Source: Adiantum capillus-veneris
Taxonomy: Eukaryota > Streptophyta > Polypodiopsida > Polypodiales > Pteridaceae
Assembly: GCA_014529385.2 (NCBI GenBank)
Contig: CM043971.1
Coordinates: 57,914,709-57,978,708 of the forward strand
Direction of reading: 5' to 3'
DNA: 64,000 bases
In this document: piece by piece, positions 1 through 11,283 of the stretch
Position numbering within the stretch: the first letter of the stretch is position 1
Layout: each line of letters opens with the position of its first letter
Notes under the pieces: generated by a model
What the model was told of the DNA's origin: nothing
Seen by the model: only the letters and a program-made list of their open reading frames with translations
Database searches by the model: none
Position numbers and translations under genes: made by a program

Positions 1-2040
1 CTAGAGATGGCACCCGTATAGATCCAACAAATTTAGAGATAATAAAAGGATGGCCTAACCCAAGGAATCTACAGGAGGTACGAAGCTTCATAGGTATGTG
101 TGCATACTATAGATGCTTCATTGAAAAAATTCTCGCTAATAGCAAGCCCATTAGATGACTTAACAAAAAAAGAACGTTAAGTATTTATGGACTGCAAAAG
201 TGTAAGAAGCTTTTGAAGAAGCTTAAGGAGAATCTTATCTCTCAACCTAAACTCACACTACTAGATCTCTCAAATCCATTTGACGTCCAATGTGATACTT
301 GTGGTAATTTCCCTGGAGCTATTTTGCTTCAAGAAGGGCATGCCATAGCATATGAGAGTCAAAGACTCAACTTCGATAAGTGAGTATTGGGCAAATACGA
401 AAAAGAGCTACTAGCTATTCTATATGCCCTAAACACGTGGAAACACTATCTCTTGGGGACTCCAGTCATCCTACGAATGGATCACAAAGCCTCAAGAACT
501 TCGTGATGCAAACCAAGCTCTCCGACAAACAAATGAGGTGGGAAAATTTTCTTTTGCAATTTAAATTTCATATTTCTCACATTGTTGGCAAGCACAACCA
601 AGTGGTCGATGCACTTTCACAACAACCAAGGGTAAATGTGGTGACTATAGCAACTCACAATGATCTATCTTTTATGATAGATGAGTATTCTACTAACCAA
701 AACATTAAGTATGTAATTACAGCCTTTGCAATAGGGAAGAAAAAAGAACCATTCACTTTGAAGGATGGTTATCTTCCAAATGGCAATAGTCTATGTGTTA
801 ATCACCCATACAATACGAAAGTCAAGTATGAATCCCATACTTCTCCTTATGCTCGCGAGGCAAAGAGGGATTCCATAGTCTACTCTTTGAGGAGTAGAAA
901 TGTGTTTTTGTTGGTCTACCATGAAAAGTAAACATACAAGAGTATGTTTCAAAATGCGTGGTATACCAAAAGTTGAAAATTGATCGAGGGAAGCAACTTG
1001 GATTGTTTGAGTCGACATGCTTAACAAGAAAACACACGCTATGCCTATCAAAAAGACTATTAAGGCACATCAAATGGCAACCCTCTTCAGATCTCAAATT
1101 TTCAAGCATCATGGATTTCCAACATCCATAGTGTCAGACAAAGATCCTAAAATGACCAGTAATTTCTAGAAGGGTCTCTTTTGGAATCTAAGAAGTAGAT
1201 TAAATTTCTCTTTCGGCCTATCATCCACAAACGGATGACCAAAGTGAAATAACTAATCTAATGATTCTTGAATCAACTAAAAGCCTATGTCATGGAAGTA
1301 GATTAACGTTCGCGATTATAGAAGTACCTACCTCTTATAGAGTATGCGTACAATGACATTGTACATACTTCTATGGGAAAAGCACCTTTCGAGGTTAAAG
1401 GGGGAAGATAATTCAGTCCCTTACAACTTCAAGTACATGGGAAGATCTTTGCTGCTGATGAATATAGCTAAGACCTACACGAATCTTTTCCAAAGATTAA
1501 AGGGGTTATATCCATCTCACAAGAAATGCAAAAAGGGATGCTGCTAATAAGCACAAAAGAGACAGCCTTTAAGGAAAATGATTGGGTCTTGCTAAAGTTT
1601 CTCAAGGGTCATCTAAGGCATACTACGGGCAAGAGTCCTATGGACCACCAAGAGTATGATGCTAAACTAGAAAAAAGATACTATGGTCCTTAAATTTCTT
1701 AAGCCAATCAATGAGATGGCTTATCAATTGAAGTTGCCCAACCATTGGCTCATGCACAATGTTTTCCATGAGAACCTACATAAGCCTTACAAAGAAGAGC
1801 CATCAAAAGAAGCAATAGTTGCAGGCCCTCCAAAAAACGAAGAGCAAGAAGAAGTACTTATATCTAGGTCCATTCTATGACATGAAGACAAGGTATTAAG
1901 AAACGGTAAGATTATATGACGATATCTTATTAAGTTAAAGAAGTATCCTTTTAAAGATGCTAAATGGATGCAAGGAACCTAGCTTAAGGATAATATGAAC
2001 CTTGTCAATGCTTACAATGCTGCACTAGAGTAAGCATATG
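1..2040 (+). pseudogene. pol remnant: RT end, RNase H, integrase, chromodomain-like tail
   Basis: Translated in shifting frames, this stretch matches copies 2 and 3 from the end of RT through RNase H (the tail with KHNQVVDALS, codons near 590-620), the integrase zinc-binding start, the integrase core (IVSD at about 1130) and a chromodomain-like end near 1860-2010 (RYLIKLKKYPFKDAKW). The longest open piece is 380-931 (183 codons). Stops and shifts occur throughout, and the integrase zinc-finger region is partly deleted around 860-1010. In an intact chromovirus these domains would degrade the RNA of the hybrid, integrate the cDNA and steer it to chromatin. Family assignment is certain; function is lost. 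Confidence 0.85.
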
Positions 2041-2754
2041 AAAATGCATTTTAAATGAAAAATGTTTTTGATTTATAAGACTAGTTCTCTTATTATTGTG
2101 CACAAATTTAAAAGTATGCATGCTTAGAATCATGTTTGTGGTGACGACATCTCCCAAACACCAAGTAGAACTTGTCACTATACTTTGGAAGTATGATATG
2201 GACTAAAGAGCAGACATGCTTGCGACAGCTACGTCTCCCAAGCACCAAATGGACTAGTCATCCATCTTGGAATGATGTTGTCGGGGAAAAAAGGGATCCT
2301 CTACCCGCTAAGAAACATGGACTTATGACTAGGCTTTATTTCTCTACCTCATAGTCAAGGACGACTTTGATTTCAAGAGAGAGGTAATGTCATAAAATAT
2401 AATATCTAACTTTACCAAATTATTTTCTCATATTAAACTGCGCATTTAGTGTGGGAGAATAAACGGGAACAAGAGTTAGAATAGAGACATGTGCTTCTAG
2501 ACCTATCTCAACATAGGACCAAAAGGAGAGATGGTTGCATATCAATAGGGGCCCAAAAGGAGATGGTCTATCAAAGAGCGATGTGCAAGTAAGTGCTTCT
2601 AGACTTACCTCAGCAGGGGACCAAGAGGAGAGATGGTTCCATCTCAATAGGGGTCCAAAAGAAGGTAGTCTAAAAAAACGCAATGTGCATCTAATGGAGC
2701 TTAAAAGACATTAGGGTTAGCTTCATTAAAGACCTCCAATGGTTAGTTTTAAAA

Positions 2755-3010
2755 GTCCTTTGACCTTAGGCAAGCTAGGGCTGAGCTTGAGGTGGGAACC
2801 CAACCAAACTTACCTTTGACCTTAGGCAAGCTAGGGTTGAGCTTGAGGTGGGAACCCGACCTAAACTTTCCTTTGACCTTAGGCAAGCTAGGGCTGAGCT
2901 TACCTTTGACCTTAGGCAAGCTAGGCAAGCTTGAGGTGGGAACCCGACCTAAACATGCCTTTGACCTTAGGCAAGCTAGGACTGAGCTTGAGGTGGGAAC
3001 TCCACCTAAG
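2755..3010 (+). repeat. LTR minisatellite A, about 55 bp x 5
   Basis: Five copies of a unit that starts CTTTGACCTTAGGCAAGC and continues with a GAGGTGGGAACCC block. Starts are near 2758, 2813, 2870, 2903 and 2958; the third is shortened to 33 bp. The same words occur once or twice in the copy 3 LTRs (41.04-41.33 kb and 48.2-48.4 kb, opposite strand), so the array expanded inside this LTR copy. Confidence 0.85.
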
Positions 3011-3063
3011 GTGCTTGTCATGTTTGATGACTAAGGTACTTGAGGTACTTGTCATACTTAAAT

Positions 3064-3405
3064 TATGAGTAAGTTGCTTGAGAAGCTTCGTATGCATGGG
3101 GGGTAAGATGCTTGAGTCAAAAAGACACCCTACACACTTAATGACGAAGTTGCGTGAGAAGCTTCCTATGCATGGGGGGTAAGATGCTTGAGTCAAAAAG
3201 ATACCTTACATACTTAATGAGGAAGTTGCTTGAGAAGCTTACTATGCATGGGGGGTAAGATGCTTGAGTCAAAAAGAGACCCTACACACTTAATGAGGAA
3301 GTTTCTTTAGAAGCGTCCTATGCATGGGGGGTAAGATGCTTGAGTCAAAAAGAGACCCTACATACTTAATGAGGAAGTTGCTTGAGAAGCTTCCTATGCA
3401 TAAAA
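3064..3405 (+). repeat. LTR minisatellite B, 76 bp x about 4.5
   Basis: Tandem units start AATGAGGAAGTTGCTTGAGA at 3140, 3216, 3292 and 3368, exactly 76 bp apart, with a diverged first unit from about 3064 and a truncated last one. Each unit contains ATGCATGGGGGGTAAGATGC. Units differ by only a few bases. No matching array is seen in copies 2 or 3. Confidence 0.9.
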
Positions 3406-3601
3406 GTCTCAAAGTTAGGGGAATCGTTGACCTAACCTTCCACTTATCAAAGGGGCACCCCCTTTTCTAAAAGGGCACATGGGACACACGTCAGACTCTC
3501 ACTAAGTTTAATCACATGGTGTGCTTGAATGCTATTGGTTGGGCTAAAGAGGGGTCCAATGAGCTTCTAGTTCCATCCAACAAATATCTAGTTATTTTCA
3601 G

Positions 3602-3626
3602 CTCTCTCTCTCTCTCTCTCTCTCTA
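3602..3626 (+). repeat. (CT)n microsatellite in LTR
   Basis: About 12 CT repeats inside the copy 1 LTR. Confidence 0.95.
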
Positions 3627-4589
3627 AGGGGTAAGGAGGACACTTGTCAAAAGACTACCGATGTACTTGACTGCATGTTGCATGTGATTGGCTAGGGGAG
3701 AGGGGTCCAATGAGCTTGCAGCATGTGAAAAAGTTGCAACTCGCCCCAAGCAAGCAAGGGGGGTGCTAGGGGGATATACACCACACACACACTCATTTTG
3801 TGGACCATTATCACTTGGTGAAAGTTGAGGAACTCCACCTCCTTCTCCAAGATTCTGAGAAGTAAGAGCCTACACCAACACTCTTGGCTATGAAATGAAA
3901 ATCCAAGCAAGATCCGTGCTTCAATGATTAGGCTTGTCATCTTCTCCATCTTCATTACTATGCTATTATGTATGCTAGCAAGAAGAGTGATGATAAGTGA
4001 GGAACTATTTCTTTCTGCTATGGAATGTTTCTTCTTCCTCTTCCCTACCCTCATTCCACGCTAGCTCTCTCCACCTTCAAAGGTGTTTGAGGCCTTGGGA
4101 CTGAGGCTTGGGATAGTTAATGCTTTCTACAAAGTTTATGTTATGCTTGTGATGCATGAAGCTTTCCATCTTCATTGCATCAGCTAGGTCACACGGAACA
4201 CAAAGATTGTATTGTACCAAGTCTCTCTTGATGGGAGAAACTATAATGCAAATGTCTATTGGAGGGGGGACCGGCTCCATATGAATCCGGTCCTCAACTA
4301 TTGTCATGTTCTCTAAACTCTCTCTCTTGCAAAAGTATTGTCCATGCCAAGTTAACTAAGTACCATGTTTATGTTGCTGCCATCAATTACGTTCACCCGC
4401 TATGCTCACAAAATAACCTCACAAAAGTGCTTCACCTAATTTCCTAATTCCGCTACTCTTAAAGGTCATAGGCCATTTCCATTACATACGGTGTGGGGTC
4501 ACGTCCTATCATTGACCATTGTTCCAAACATACAAAGAATCCATTATGTTAGAATTTAAAAGTACAAATAGACATAACTACCAAACCTA

Positions 4590-4932
4590 AAGAGAATGCA
4601 AAAGCACTTACAAAATCGATCTCAAATGATGCCCACCCGCAGCTCCCCAAGTGGTGCGAGCTCGTTGCCTCTAATCGTAATTTGGCTGCCTCCTTGTCTT
4701 GCTTCAACTTGTCTGGAGTTTCGCACGCTTCTCGCTTTGCATTCTTCCAATATTCTTTGGCTAGCCAATCTGGTTAATTCCACCCATGCTTTATTGCTTT
4801 TTGTACTTTAGAATGCTTGTGCTTGCAATATTCGCGCATTCAAACCTTGATCAGGTATTCATTGAAGCGCTCATCCCAACTTGACACGGGAAACTCGTCA
4901 TGCAGCATGTTGATGACTCTGTCTTTTAATTC
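4590..4932 (-). pseudogene. Transposase_24-like (En/Spm accessory) fragment
   Basis: The minus-strand frame ending upstream at about 4932 reads through three stops and gives a charged, helical segment resembling the plant Ptta/En/Spm family (Transposase_24): an N-terminal block with NELKDRVINMLHDEF, then WLAKEYWKNAKREA, a lysine/arginine-rich helix and a terminal HHLGS-G-W-SFE block that corresponds to the family's GS-x-SF motif. It lies directly 3' of the Tnp2 remnant at 4956-5800 in the same orientation, as expected for accessory genes of one CACTA element. The family call rests on remembered motifs and is moderate. Confidence 0.45.
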
Positions 4933-4955
4933 ATTCGGCACTTCACCCCAGGTGT

Positions 4956-5800
4956 TTAGTATGTAGTGTCGATGACAACGGGCCATACACTGTAAGATGT
5001 TGATCTGTGATCAAATGGATTTACACCATCCATAGCCAGGCCTACGTGCAAATTTTGAGCTTCCCCGGAAAAATCCGGCCATGTATCGTCTATATGTTTC
5101 CAGGCTGTGCAATTTGCACGAATTTGTAGCACACCATCCGAAGATCTATTCTCCTTGTTCCATGATGCTAGGGCGGCCATGGACTTACATTTGAAGAAAT
5201 GTGTGATGCGAGGAAGCAGAGAAAAATGTTGCAAAACCTTTTGTGGAATTTTTTGTCGGTGGAGATCTACTCGATATCTCTCGGAATCACATTTCGGACA
5301 CTTCTCTATGTCTATGTATTCCCCTCTGAAAAGAATGCAGTCTTAGGACAAGCGTGAATCAAATTGTAATCCATCCCCAAGTTTCGCAAGATCTTTCTTG
5401 CTTCCTCTCTCAAATTTGGCATCACATTATCAGCTAACAGTATGTGCTCTTTGAGCAATCTACACAACAAAAGAAATGTGGTACACTTGTGTAAGTAATC
5501 TATCATATCATTATACATCTAGAGTTTATTATTGAAGTAAACACATTGTAATAGATCACCTGAAAAGCGATGTGATGCTAGTGTCACTCCATCCCAACTT
5601 TGCCCGCATGTTGAAATGAACCAGGAGCGCCTTCAATCTAGACACACGTGCTCCATCATACAATGGCATATCGGCTTCACTTTTCATATCATCATAGATA
5701 AACCTTTCTTAATCCATGATCGTCTCGATCATTTCATCGATCTCGGGCTCAAACATTGCCTTGTTGGGAATGTGGTCTGCATGATCATCCTTTGAGCTAT
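4956..5800 (-). pseudogene. CACTA transposase Tnp2 (Transposase_21) fragment
   Basis: Frames on the minus strand reconstruct the N-terminal half of a plant Tnp2 transposase. In order: the LKALLVHFNMRAKLGWSD block (about 5580-5640), the LLKEHILLADNVMP to IHACPKTA block (5340-5460), a CPKC-type cysteine pair (about 5296), and the hallmark GLAMDGVNPF--STSYSVWPV block (4970-5050). Tnp2 cuts and joins CACTA elements. The sequence stops right after the SVWPV motif, before the second half of the catalytic domain, and there are stops and shifts at about 5520 and 5730. Clear family assignment; broken gene. Confidence 0.8.
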
Positions 5801-6140
5801 TAGAAGCTACATCTTGTGGCCTCACGTATGCTGTTTGACCAAACCGCCTGCGACCACGTTTTTGGGGTTGCAAGATGCTGCATGTTGGCCAACGTCAGAG
5901 TTCGACAAGTTAAACTCGATCTATAATAGATGGATCAAACTCACCAAATTTGTGAACGTGCTGCAAAGAAACGCGTCTTGTCCGTCGCATAGCATGCTTG
6001 TATTGATTACAAGGACATAAGATCCTTGTTCAGAGATAGGTGTTTCGGTTGGACGGCCCCACATCCTCGTCACTACTCATAATAAATGTAAAAACCTTAT
6101 AACCTGGACATAAATTTAATCTTCTATTGGCATCCTCCAT

Positions 6141-6142
<2 letters not shown>
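5801..6142. other. Non-coding or unrecognised stretch
   Basis: This is probably the decayed upstream part of the Tnp2 element. Short open frames on both strands show no motif I can name. Confidence 0.4.

Positions 6143-6201
<59 letters not shown>
6143..6201 (+). repeat. (CT)n microsatellite
   Basis: About 29 uninterrupted CT repeats. The open frames with runs of ER/RE or SL across it are artefacts of the repeat. Confidence 0.97.
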
Positions 6202-6204
<3 letters not shown>

Positions 6205-6589
6205 TTCACATTGTAAACTACCTCACATTCTCTAGTCATGTCTGATCGCCACACACCTCGATCTAGAGGTGCACGGAGATCAGAACCATCGGGTTATAAT
6301 CTCGTCTTTATTGGTCAATTCCTATATTTGTGGGTACAAGAAATCTACACACCCATGTTTACATGATAGTGAATGTGGTGAAAAAAAACCCTTTTCCTCT
6401 TCTCTAGCTGTAGCAATTCACAGCATTTTAACATCTCTTCACAGTAGATCCTTGTTCGAGGGGTTACTTAGCACATTACATGTTGGCCTCCAATCTGAGT
6501 ATCATGCCGTTGAAAGATTTCCAACTTAAGGTCGCATCCGTAGAGATCACCGTTCGCCTAACTCTAATTTTTTTCCGCAATTTCAAAGG

Positions 6590-7290
6590 TAAACTTTAAT
6601 ATAAAAACTAAATCCAAAATCTAATCTTAAATCTAACATAATTGAACATATGGTGATTGTGAGATAATTGAACATGGTTAGTGGGTGAGTTAATAGGTAT
6701 CAGATTCTAATGGGAATATACATATTGTTGTGTACCTAGTGTTTGCTCTTGGGGCAAAGCCTTCATTGACATGCGCTAAAATCTAACCTAACTCTATTCT
6801 TAAATCTAACATAAATCTAGATCTAATCTAATTTTAAACTCAACATAAACCTAAATTTAATCTAATCTTAAATCTAACATAAACCTAAATGTAATTTAAC
6901 TTAAATCTAAATCTAATCTAATCTTAAATCTAACCTAGCTAATCTTAAATTTTGTCTTAATTTTAAATCTAACATAAATCTAAATCTAATCTAATCTTAA
7001 ATCCTAAACTTTAATGTAATCCAGCTTAAATCTATCTTACCTAATCTTAAATCTTGCCCTAATTTTAAATTTAACCTAAAGTTAAACTCAACATAAACCT
7101 AAATGTAATCTAACTTAATCTTAAATCTAATCTAAATCTTAACATAATCTTAAGTCTAACCTAATTTTAAATTTAACATAAACTTTAAATATAAGTTAAA
7201 TATAATTTAACTTAATCTTAGATCTTAATTTAACTTAATTTTAAATGTAATTTTAAATCTAACCTAACCCTAGATCTTAATATAATATTT
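6590..7290. repeat. AT-rich degenerate short tandem repeat field
   Basis: About 700 bp built from endlessly varied words such as AAATCTAA, TCTTAAA, AACCTAA and AACATAAACC. Spacing is roughly seven bases, and one strand is strongly poor in G. Occasional AACCTAACCCTA resembles the plant telomere word CCCTAAA. No gene is present. Confidence 0.75.
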
Positions 7291-7314
7291 CATTTCATAT
7301 TTTCACTACGTTTT

Positions 7315-7317
<3 letters not shown>

Positions 7318-7353
<36 letters not shown>

Positions 7354-7385
7354 TCTCTCTCTTTCTCTTTGTTTTCTCTTCTCTC

Positions 7386-7440
<55 letters not shown>

Positions 7441-7472
7441 GACACATTGTGTGTGTCTGTGTGTGTGTGTTG
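7318..7472 (+). repeat. Compound microsatellite (CT)n then (GT)n
   Basis: An interrupted CT tract of about 120 bp (7318-7437) is followed by a GT tract (7449-7470) and a G9 run (7473-7481). It marks the boundary between the AT-rich field and the Copia element. Confidence 0.95.
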
Positions 7473-7599
7473 GGGGGGGGCGGCGGGGAGAGCGCGCGTT
7501 TACCTGTTTTGTTAGAGCACCGAAACTCAAATCTAAAATCTAAATTTTTAGCGCTCTCGCTTTTTTTTTTAAAACCCCTGTTGGCGTTGCTATAGGCAT

Positions 7600-8126
7600 C
7601 GCTGAGTGTTTTGTGCTTGTGACGAGGGGTTTTGCCCTCGTTGTATAGGGTGGCCATGTAAGGATGGGTTCACACGTCTGAGCCATACACACTCAATCGT
7701 AGCTATGAAGACTGCCATGTACTCAGCCTCACAACTCGAAGTGGCCATAGTACGTTGCTTCTTGCTCAACCATGATATACAGGAACTGCCAAGCATGAAA
7801 CAAAAACCACCTGTGGACGCTCGTGTGTCAAAACAACCAGCCCAATCTGAATAAAAAAAAGCATGTACTTTTGGCAGCAGTGATCCCCCCTTGGCATAAA
7901 ACCAGCCAAGATGTAAAGTACCACTAAGGTAGCAGAAAATACTCTTGACAACCTGCCAATGCTTAGACCCTAGGCTGTGCATAAATCTGCTGACCAGTGA
8001 GACTACAAACTGAATATTTGGCCTCGTGTTGTATACATAAATGAGGCAGCCAATATCATTTTGGTAAAGATTGACATCAACAGGATTGCCAACATCATGT
8101 AGACTCAACTTTAAACCTGTTTCCAT
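7600..8126 (-). pseudogene. Copia RNase H
   Basis: The frame contains the Copia RNase H landmarks: IGCLIYVYNTRPNIQF, then YSDWAGCFDTRASTGGFC, SWLSKKQRTMATSSCEAEY and IECVWLRR. The catalytic D (SDWAG) and E (CEAEY) are present. Coding stops being recognisable after the VWLRR segment, and the expected tail and 3' LTR are missing. Confidence 0.88.
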
Positions 8127-8190
8127 GGGAGTGGCAATAGGGTTGCAATCCTCAAGTCCAAACTTATAGCAATGTCTCTATGTAACTTTT

Positions 8191-9061
8191 CTAACAAAAG
8201 GCAATTCCACCATCACACTGCTTAAACTGTATGCCCAAATAATGATGCAACAACCACAAATCTTTCATCTTGAAAGTAGCATTCAAATAAGCCTTAAATT
8301 TAGCAATATGTCTCTCATTTGGTCCAGTGATCAGCAAATCATCTACATAAAGAACCACAATGAGAAGTACATCACCCTCACGCTTTACATACAATGTGCT
8401 TTTTGTTGGAATGTTACAAAAGCCTTGTTTGACCAAATGAGTGCCAGCTTTCTCATACCAAGCACGAGGAGATTGCTTCAACCCATACAAAGCCTTGTTA
8501 CATTTGCACACTTTGTCCTCTTGTCCTTTCTTGACAAAACCGCGAGGCTGCATTACATAAACTTCCTCAAATATGTCACCATTCAAGAAAGCAGTAACAA
8601 TGTCTGATTGATGTACATCAAAATGAGGTGCCAATGCACATAGAAAACACACAGTAGTCATACGACAAGTGGGAGGTCTCTTCATAATCTATGCCTTTTT
8701 GTTGTGCATAACCCTTTACAACAAGTCGAGCCTTATGGCGATCGATCTCACCATCCGTCTTGCATTTCAACTTGTAAACCCACTTCGTACCAATGGCCTT
8801 TTTTCCAGGAGGCAAATCACATAAAGTCCATGTGTCATTTTCTATAAGTGCATCGTATTCTGATTGCATGGCAGCCATCCAATTTTCTGAATTTTGTGCT
8901 TCATCAAAAGACAAAGGTTCCTCAACATCATGTAAGCTAGACACAGCCAAAGTATAATAATCTGATGCATAAGATGCATGGCGAGATCCTGAACAAGTAC
9001 GACTAGACAAAGGTGAATCCAATTTATTGTCACACAAAGTGTGCACCAGCCATTTTGGCAT
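8191..9061 (-). pseudogene. Copia reverse transcriptase
   Basis: The upstream frame (8618-9061) carries the RT start: WMAAMQSEYDAL, TWTLCDLPPGKKAIGTKWVY and HKARLVVKGYAQQKGIDYEE. A shift near 8680 passes to the 8191-8685 frame, with DVHQSDIVTAFLNGD (first catalytic Asp) and the YVDD box at residues 113-116. The ALYGLKQSPRAWY motif is typical of Copia. The region is shorter than a normal Copia RT because bases are missing at the shift after YEE. Confidence 0.88.
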
Positions 9062-9227
9062 ACCTCTAGCCTACTCATTTTCAGCCCTTTCCTCATCAAG
9101 TACATCATGTACATCTGCATCAATAATAGGCTGATCTATAACATTTTCAGAAACCCCCATAGGGTATACATTTGCCTCATTGGAACTTACATTCGTATTT
9201 CCACCACTGAAAAGAGGCAACAAAGTG

Positions 9228-10204
9228 TCATAAGTCATGTGAGCTTACATTATTGTCTCTAGTACATGACAGTAAGGACCGCACAGAATCTTCCACAAAC
9301 ACTACATCCCGTGAAACCGGAATACACTTTGTTTGCAGATGATACAACCTGTAACCTTTGCTTTTAGCACTATAGCCAACAAAAATACATTTGAGAGCCT
9401 TATTATCCAATTTTCTGCGTTGTGTTTGTGGCACTAAAGCATATGCCAAACAGCCAAAAACACGCATGTGCTCAATAGAAGGCTTTCTATCATGCCATGC
9501 TTCATATGGAGTAATAAACTGCAAAGCTTTCATAGGACACCTGTTTAGTACATAAGTGGCACACATGATGGCCTCCAGCCAAAAAGAATGCGGTATAGCT
9601 TGACTTTTGACCATACATCGTGCCATTTCTGTAAGTGACCTGTTTTTCCTCTCAGCAACACCATTTGTTGAGGTGTATAAGGCACTGTATATTTGTGTTT
9701 TATCTCACGACTAGCCAGAAATGCATTAAATTCATGAGACATATACTCCCACCCTCGATCGGAACGGAGGGTGCCCATAGTACATTTCGAGACATTTTCA
9801 GCCGTAGCCAGAAATTGTTTGAAGCACATAAAAACTTTGGACTTCGCTTTAAGTGGAAATTCCCAGGCATTCCTGGAGTAATCATCAATGAAAGTCACGA
9901 AGTAAAGGTAATTGCCCAAGGACGGAGTTTGCATGGGCCCACAAACATCACTATGCACAAGCTGCAACTTGCATGTGGCCCAAATTGAACCATCCTTTAA
10001 AAACTTAGAACGCTGCATTTTACCCAGAATACAGCCTTCACAAACATGTTTGACAGGTGCTTCAAGAGGCGGCAAAGAAGCAACCATATCAGATTTCTGC
10101 AAACGCAGCAAACTGGCAAAATTCAGATGACCAAAATGTGCATGCCAAAGTTTTGCATCTGAAATAGCCCTTGAATCTGCAACTGCGTAAAATTTTGTCC
10201 ACAC
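9228..10204 (-). pseudogene. Copia integrase
   Basis: The first frame (9545-10204) has the zinc-binding HAHFGHLN...CEGCILGK motif at residues about 21-65, then catalytic aspartates in LVHSDVCGPM and TLRSDRGWEY. A one-base loss in an A run at about 9665 shifts the frame; the next frame (9228-9660) then supplies NGVAERKN with the catalytic glutamate and the C-terminal region (SFWLEAI, YEAWHDRKPS, VFGCLAYA). All D,D,E residues are therefore encoded, but not in one frame. The enzyme would insert cDNA into chromosomes. Confidence 0.88.
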
Positions 10205-10500
10205 TAGTCATACAAAGTCAGCTTATACAGCCTACGGTACAAAATCCCAGATCAAAAGATTTCATCACCAAAACTGAGATCATGAACTATACATCTGTCA
10301 TCCATAAATTTGACTACAAGTCCAAGTCTAGCAAGTGCAGATACAGACAAAAGATTCTTCTTGATCCCAGGTACATAAAGTGCATCAACAAGTGTGAAAG
10401 AACTGCCATTAGCAGTGCAGTAAGCACAAGCTTTGCAACTCCTTGAACCGGATAAGAGGCATTGCTGGCACAAGTGACTGAATTCCCATGAGGGACAGAC
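10205..10500 (-). pseudogene. Copia protease-to-integrase spacer
   Basis: The frame contains TLVDALYVPGIKKNLLSVSA, the conserved segment that follows the Copia aspartic protease. The DSG active-site triad expected upstream is absent because of the deletion at about 10500. The segment continues toward the GAG-pre-integrase domain after a stop near 10205-10250. Confidence 0.75.
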
Positions 10501-10930
10501 TCTGTCTAGTCCTGTTTTTTCTGGAAAGTGACTCTTCCAACAGCAATGTGCATAATGCATCAAACTTGACAACTTTTGGATTTCCTTGGGTCATAAGTCT
10601 CCAAGTACTAGCAAAAGTCTAGTAAGAATGTGGTAAGGCATTAAGAGTAGTCTGCACAAGGGAACTGTCTGAAATGACTTCACCTACAGAAATAAGTTGC
10701 TCATTGATATCCTTGACACTAGCAAGGAAACTGTCCATACCATCTTCCTCATGCATAATCTTCGACTCCAACTCTTTACGCAGCAAAGCAATTTTAGCCT
10801 CAGTGCGGCTTGCATAAAGACCTGCTAGAATATCCCAAGCTTGTTTTGCAGATTTTGCTAAACCGATGTGAGGAACAATGGTGCACTTCACAGACAACGC
10901 AAACAATGCATGAGCCTGCTCATCCTTTTA
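10500..10930 (-). pseudogene. Copia gag (UBN2-type) fragment
   Basis: The frame running down from about 10930 encodes the helical gag core: AHALFALSVKC, then AKQAWDILAGLYASRTEAK and a helix with SLVQTTLNALPHSY. This matches the AxAxxxLxxxI...AKEAWDxLxxxYE pattern of plant Copia gag. The N-terminal third is missing at the Gypsy-2 junction, and the C-terminal nucleocapsid zinc knuckle is deleted near 10500. Confidence 0.8.
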
Positions 10931-10931
10931 T

Positions 10932-11193
10932 ATCAGATTTGCAGAACAAGCATGAAACATAGAGCAAGAGACTACACAGTCGATTCATCTTGGTCCAAGG
11001 CTGACTTCCATTTCAACCCCAAAATTACATTCTCGTGTGAACAACAGGACCTTTAAATAAGAACTCCTAGCAGTTATAGCAGTTACATCCGATTGACCAA
11101 AATTCGACTAAGTGTTGATTGATCAAAATCCGACTGACTAAGTGTTGATTAACTAAGACATAAGTACAGTAATGTTCTGGTGCAGGGTCAACA
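10932..11193 (-). repeat. 3' LTR of Gypsy-2, truncated
   Basis: Only the first 262 bp (U3 side) of the LTR remain. The sequence changes to Copia gag at about 10930. No good polypurine tract is visible just upstream of its TGTTGACC start. Confidence 0.85.
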
Positions 11194-11283
11194 CCTGGCA
11201 TAGCCCGGTGGTGGATTTCCTTGAAATCCAACTCGGATTCACAATCCCTTGATCTGCATATTCTCCACCACCAACATTACTCT

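Larger units (their letters stand above)
1..4486 (+). mobile_element. Chromovirus (Ty3/Gypsy) copy 1, 3' part
   Basis: This is the 3' portion of an LTR retrotransposon whose 5' half lies left of the window. It carries degraded end-of-RT, RNase H, integrase and chromodomain-like coding, a polypurine tract (AAGAGAGAGG, about 2375-2384) and a complete 3' LTR (2388-4486). It belongs to the same family as the two minus-strand copies at 25.8-35.4 kb and 40.9-48.7 kb: the predicted proteins share long stretches around the RNase H tail and integrase start, and the LTR opens with the same TGTCATAAAA. Many in-frame stops show it is dead. Confidence 0.9.
2388..4486 (+). repeat. 3' LTR of chromovirus copy 1
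   Basis: The LTR starts TGTCATAAAA directly after the polypurine tract and ends CCATTACA at 4486, the same ends as copy 3. At 2099 bp it is about 520 bp longer than the copy 3 LTR (1581 bp), mostly because of two internal tandem arrays (2755-3010 and 3064-3405). The 4077-4307 part matches the promoter-distal part of the copy 3 LTR in reverse orientation. Confidence 0.85.
7600..10930 (-). mobile_element. Ty1/Copia retrotransposon, truncated at both ends
   Basis: Read on the minus strand, the order is gag, protease-side spacer, integrase, RT, RNase H, which is the Copia order. No LTR is visible at either end. The 5' side is cut at about 10930, where sequence of the Gypsy-2 LTR begins, and the 3' side ends soon after RNase H near 7600. 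An internal deletion removed the zinc knuckle and the protease active site. Several single-base shifts break the polyprotein. Confidence 0.9.

Noticed and set aside
3064-3405. CRISPR-like array
   Set aside because: Contiguous 76 bp tandem units without spacers, inside an LTR.
6030-6254. Open frames encoding runs of ER/RE or SL across CT tracts (also at 23.3, 37.6, 51.0 and 61.2 kb)
   Set aside because: They are translations of dinucleotide repeats; there is no flanking coding signal.
9635-10130. Plus-strand frames over the Copia element
   Set aside because: Antisense shadows of integrase coding on the minus strand; no family motif.
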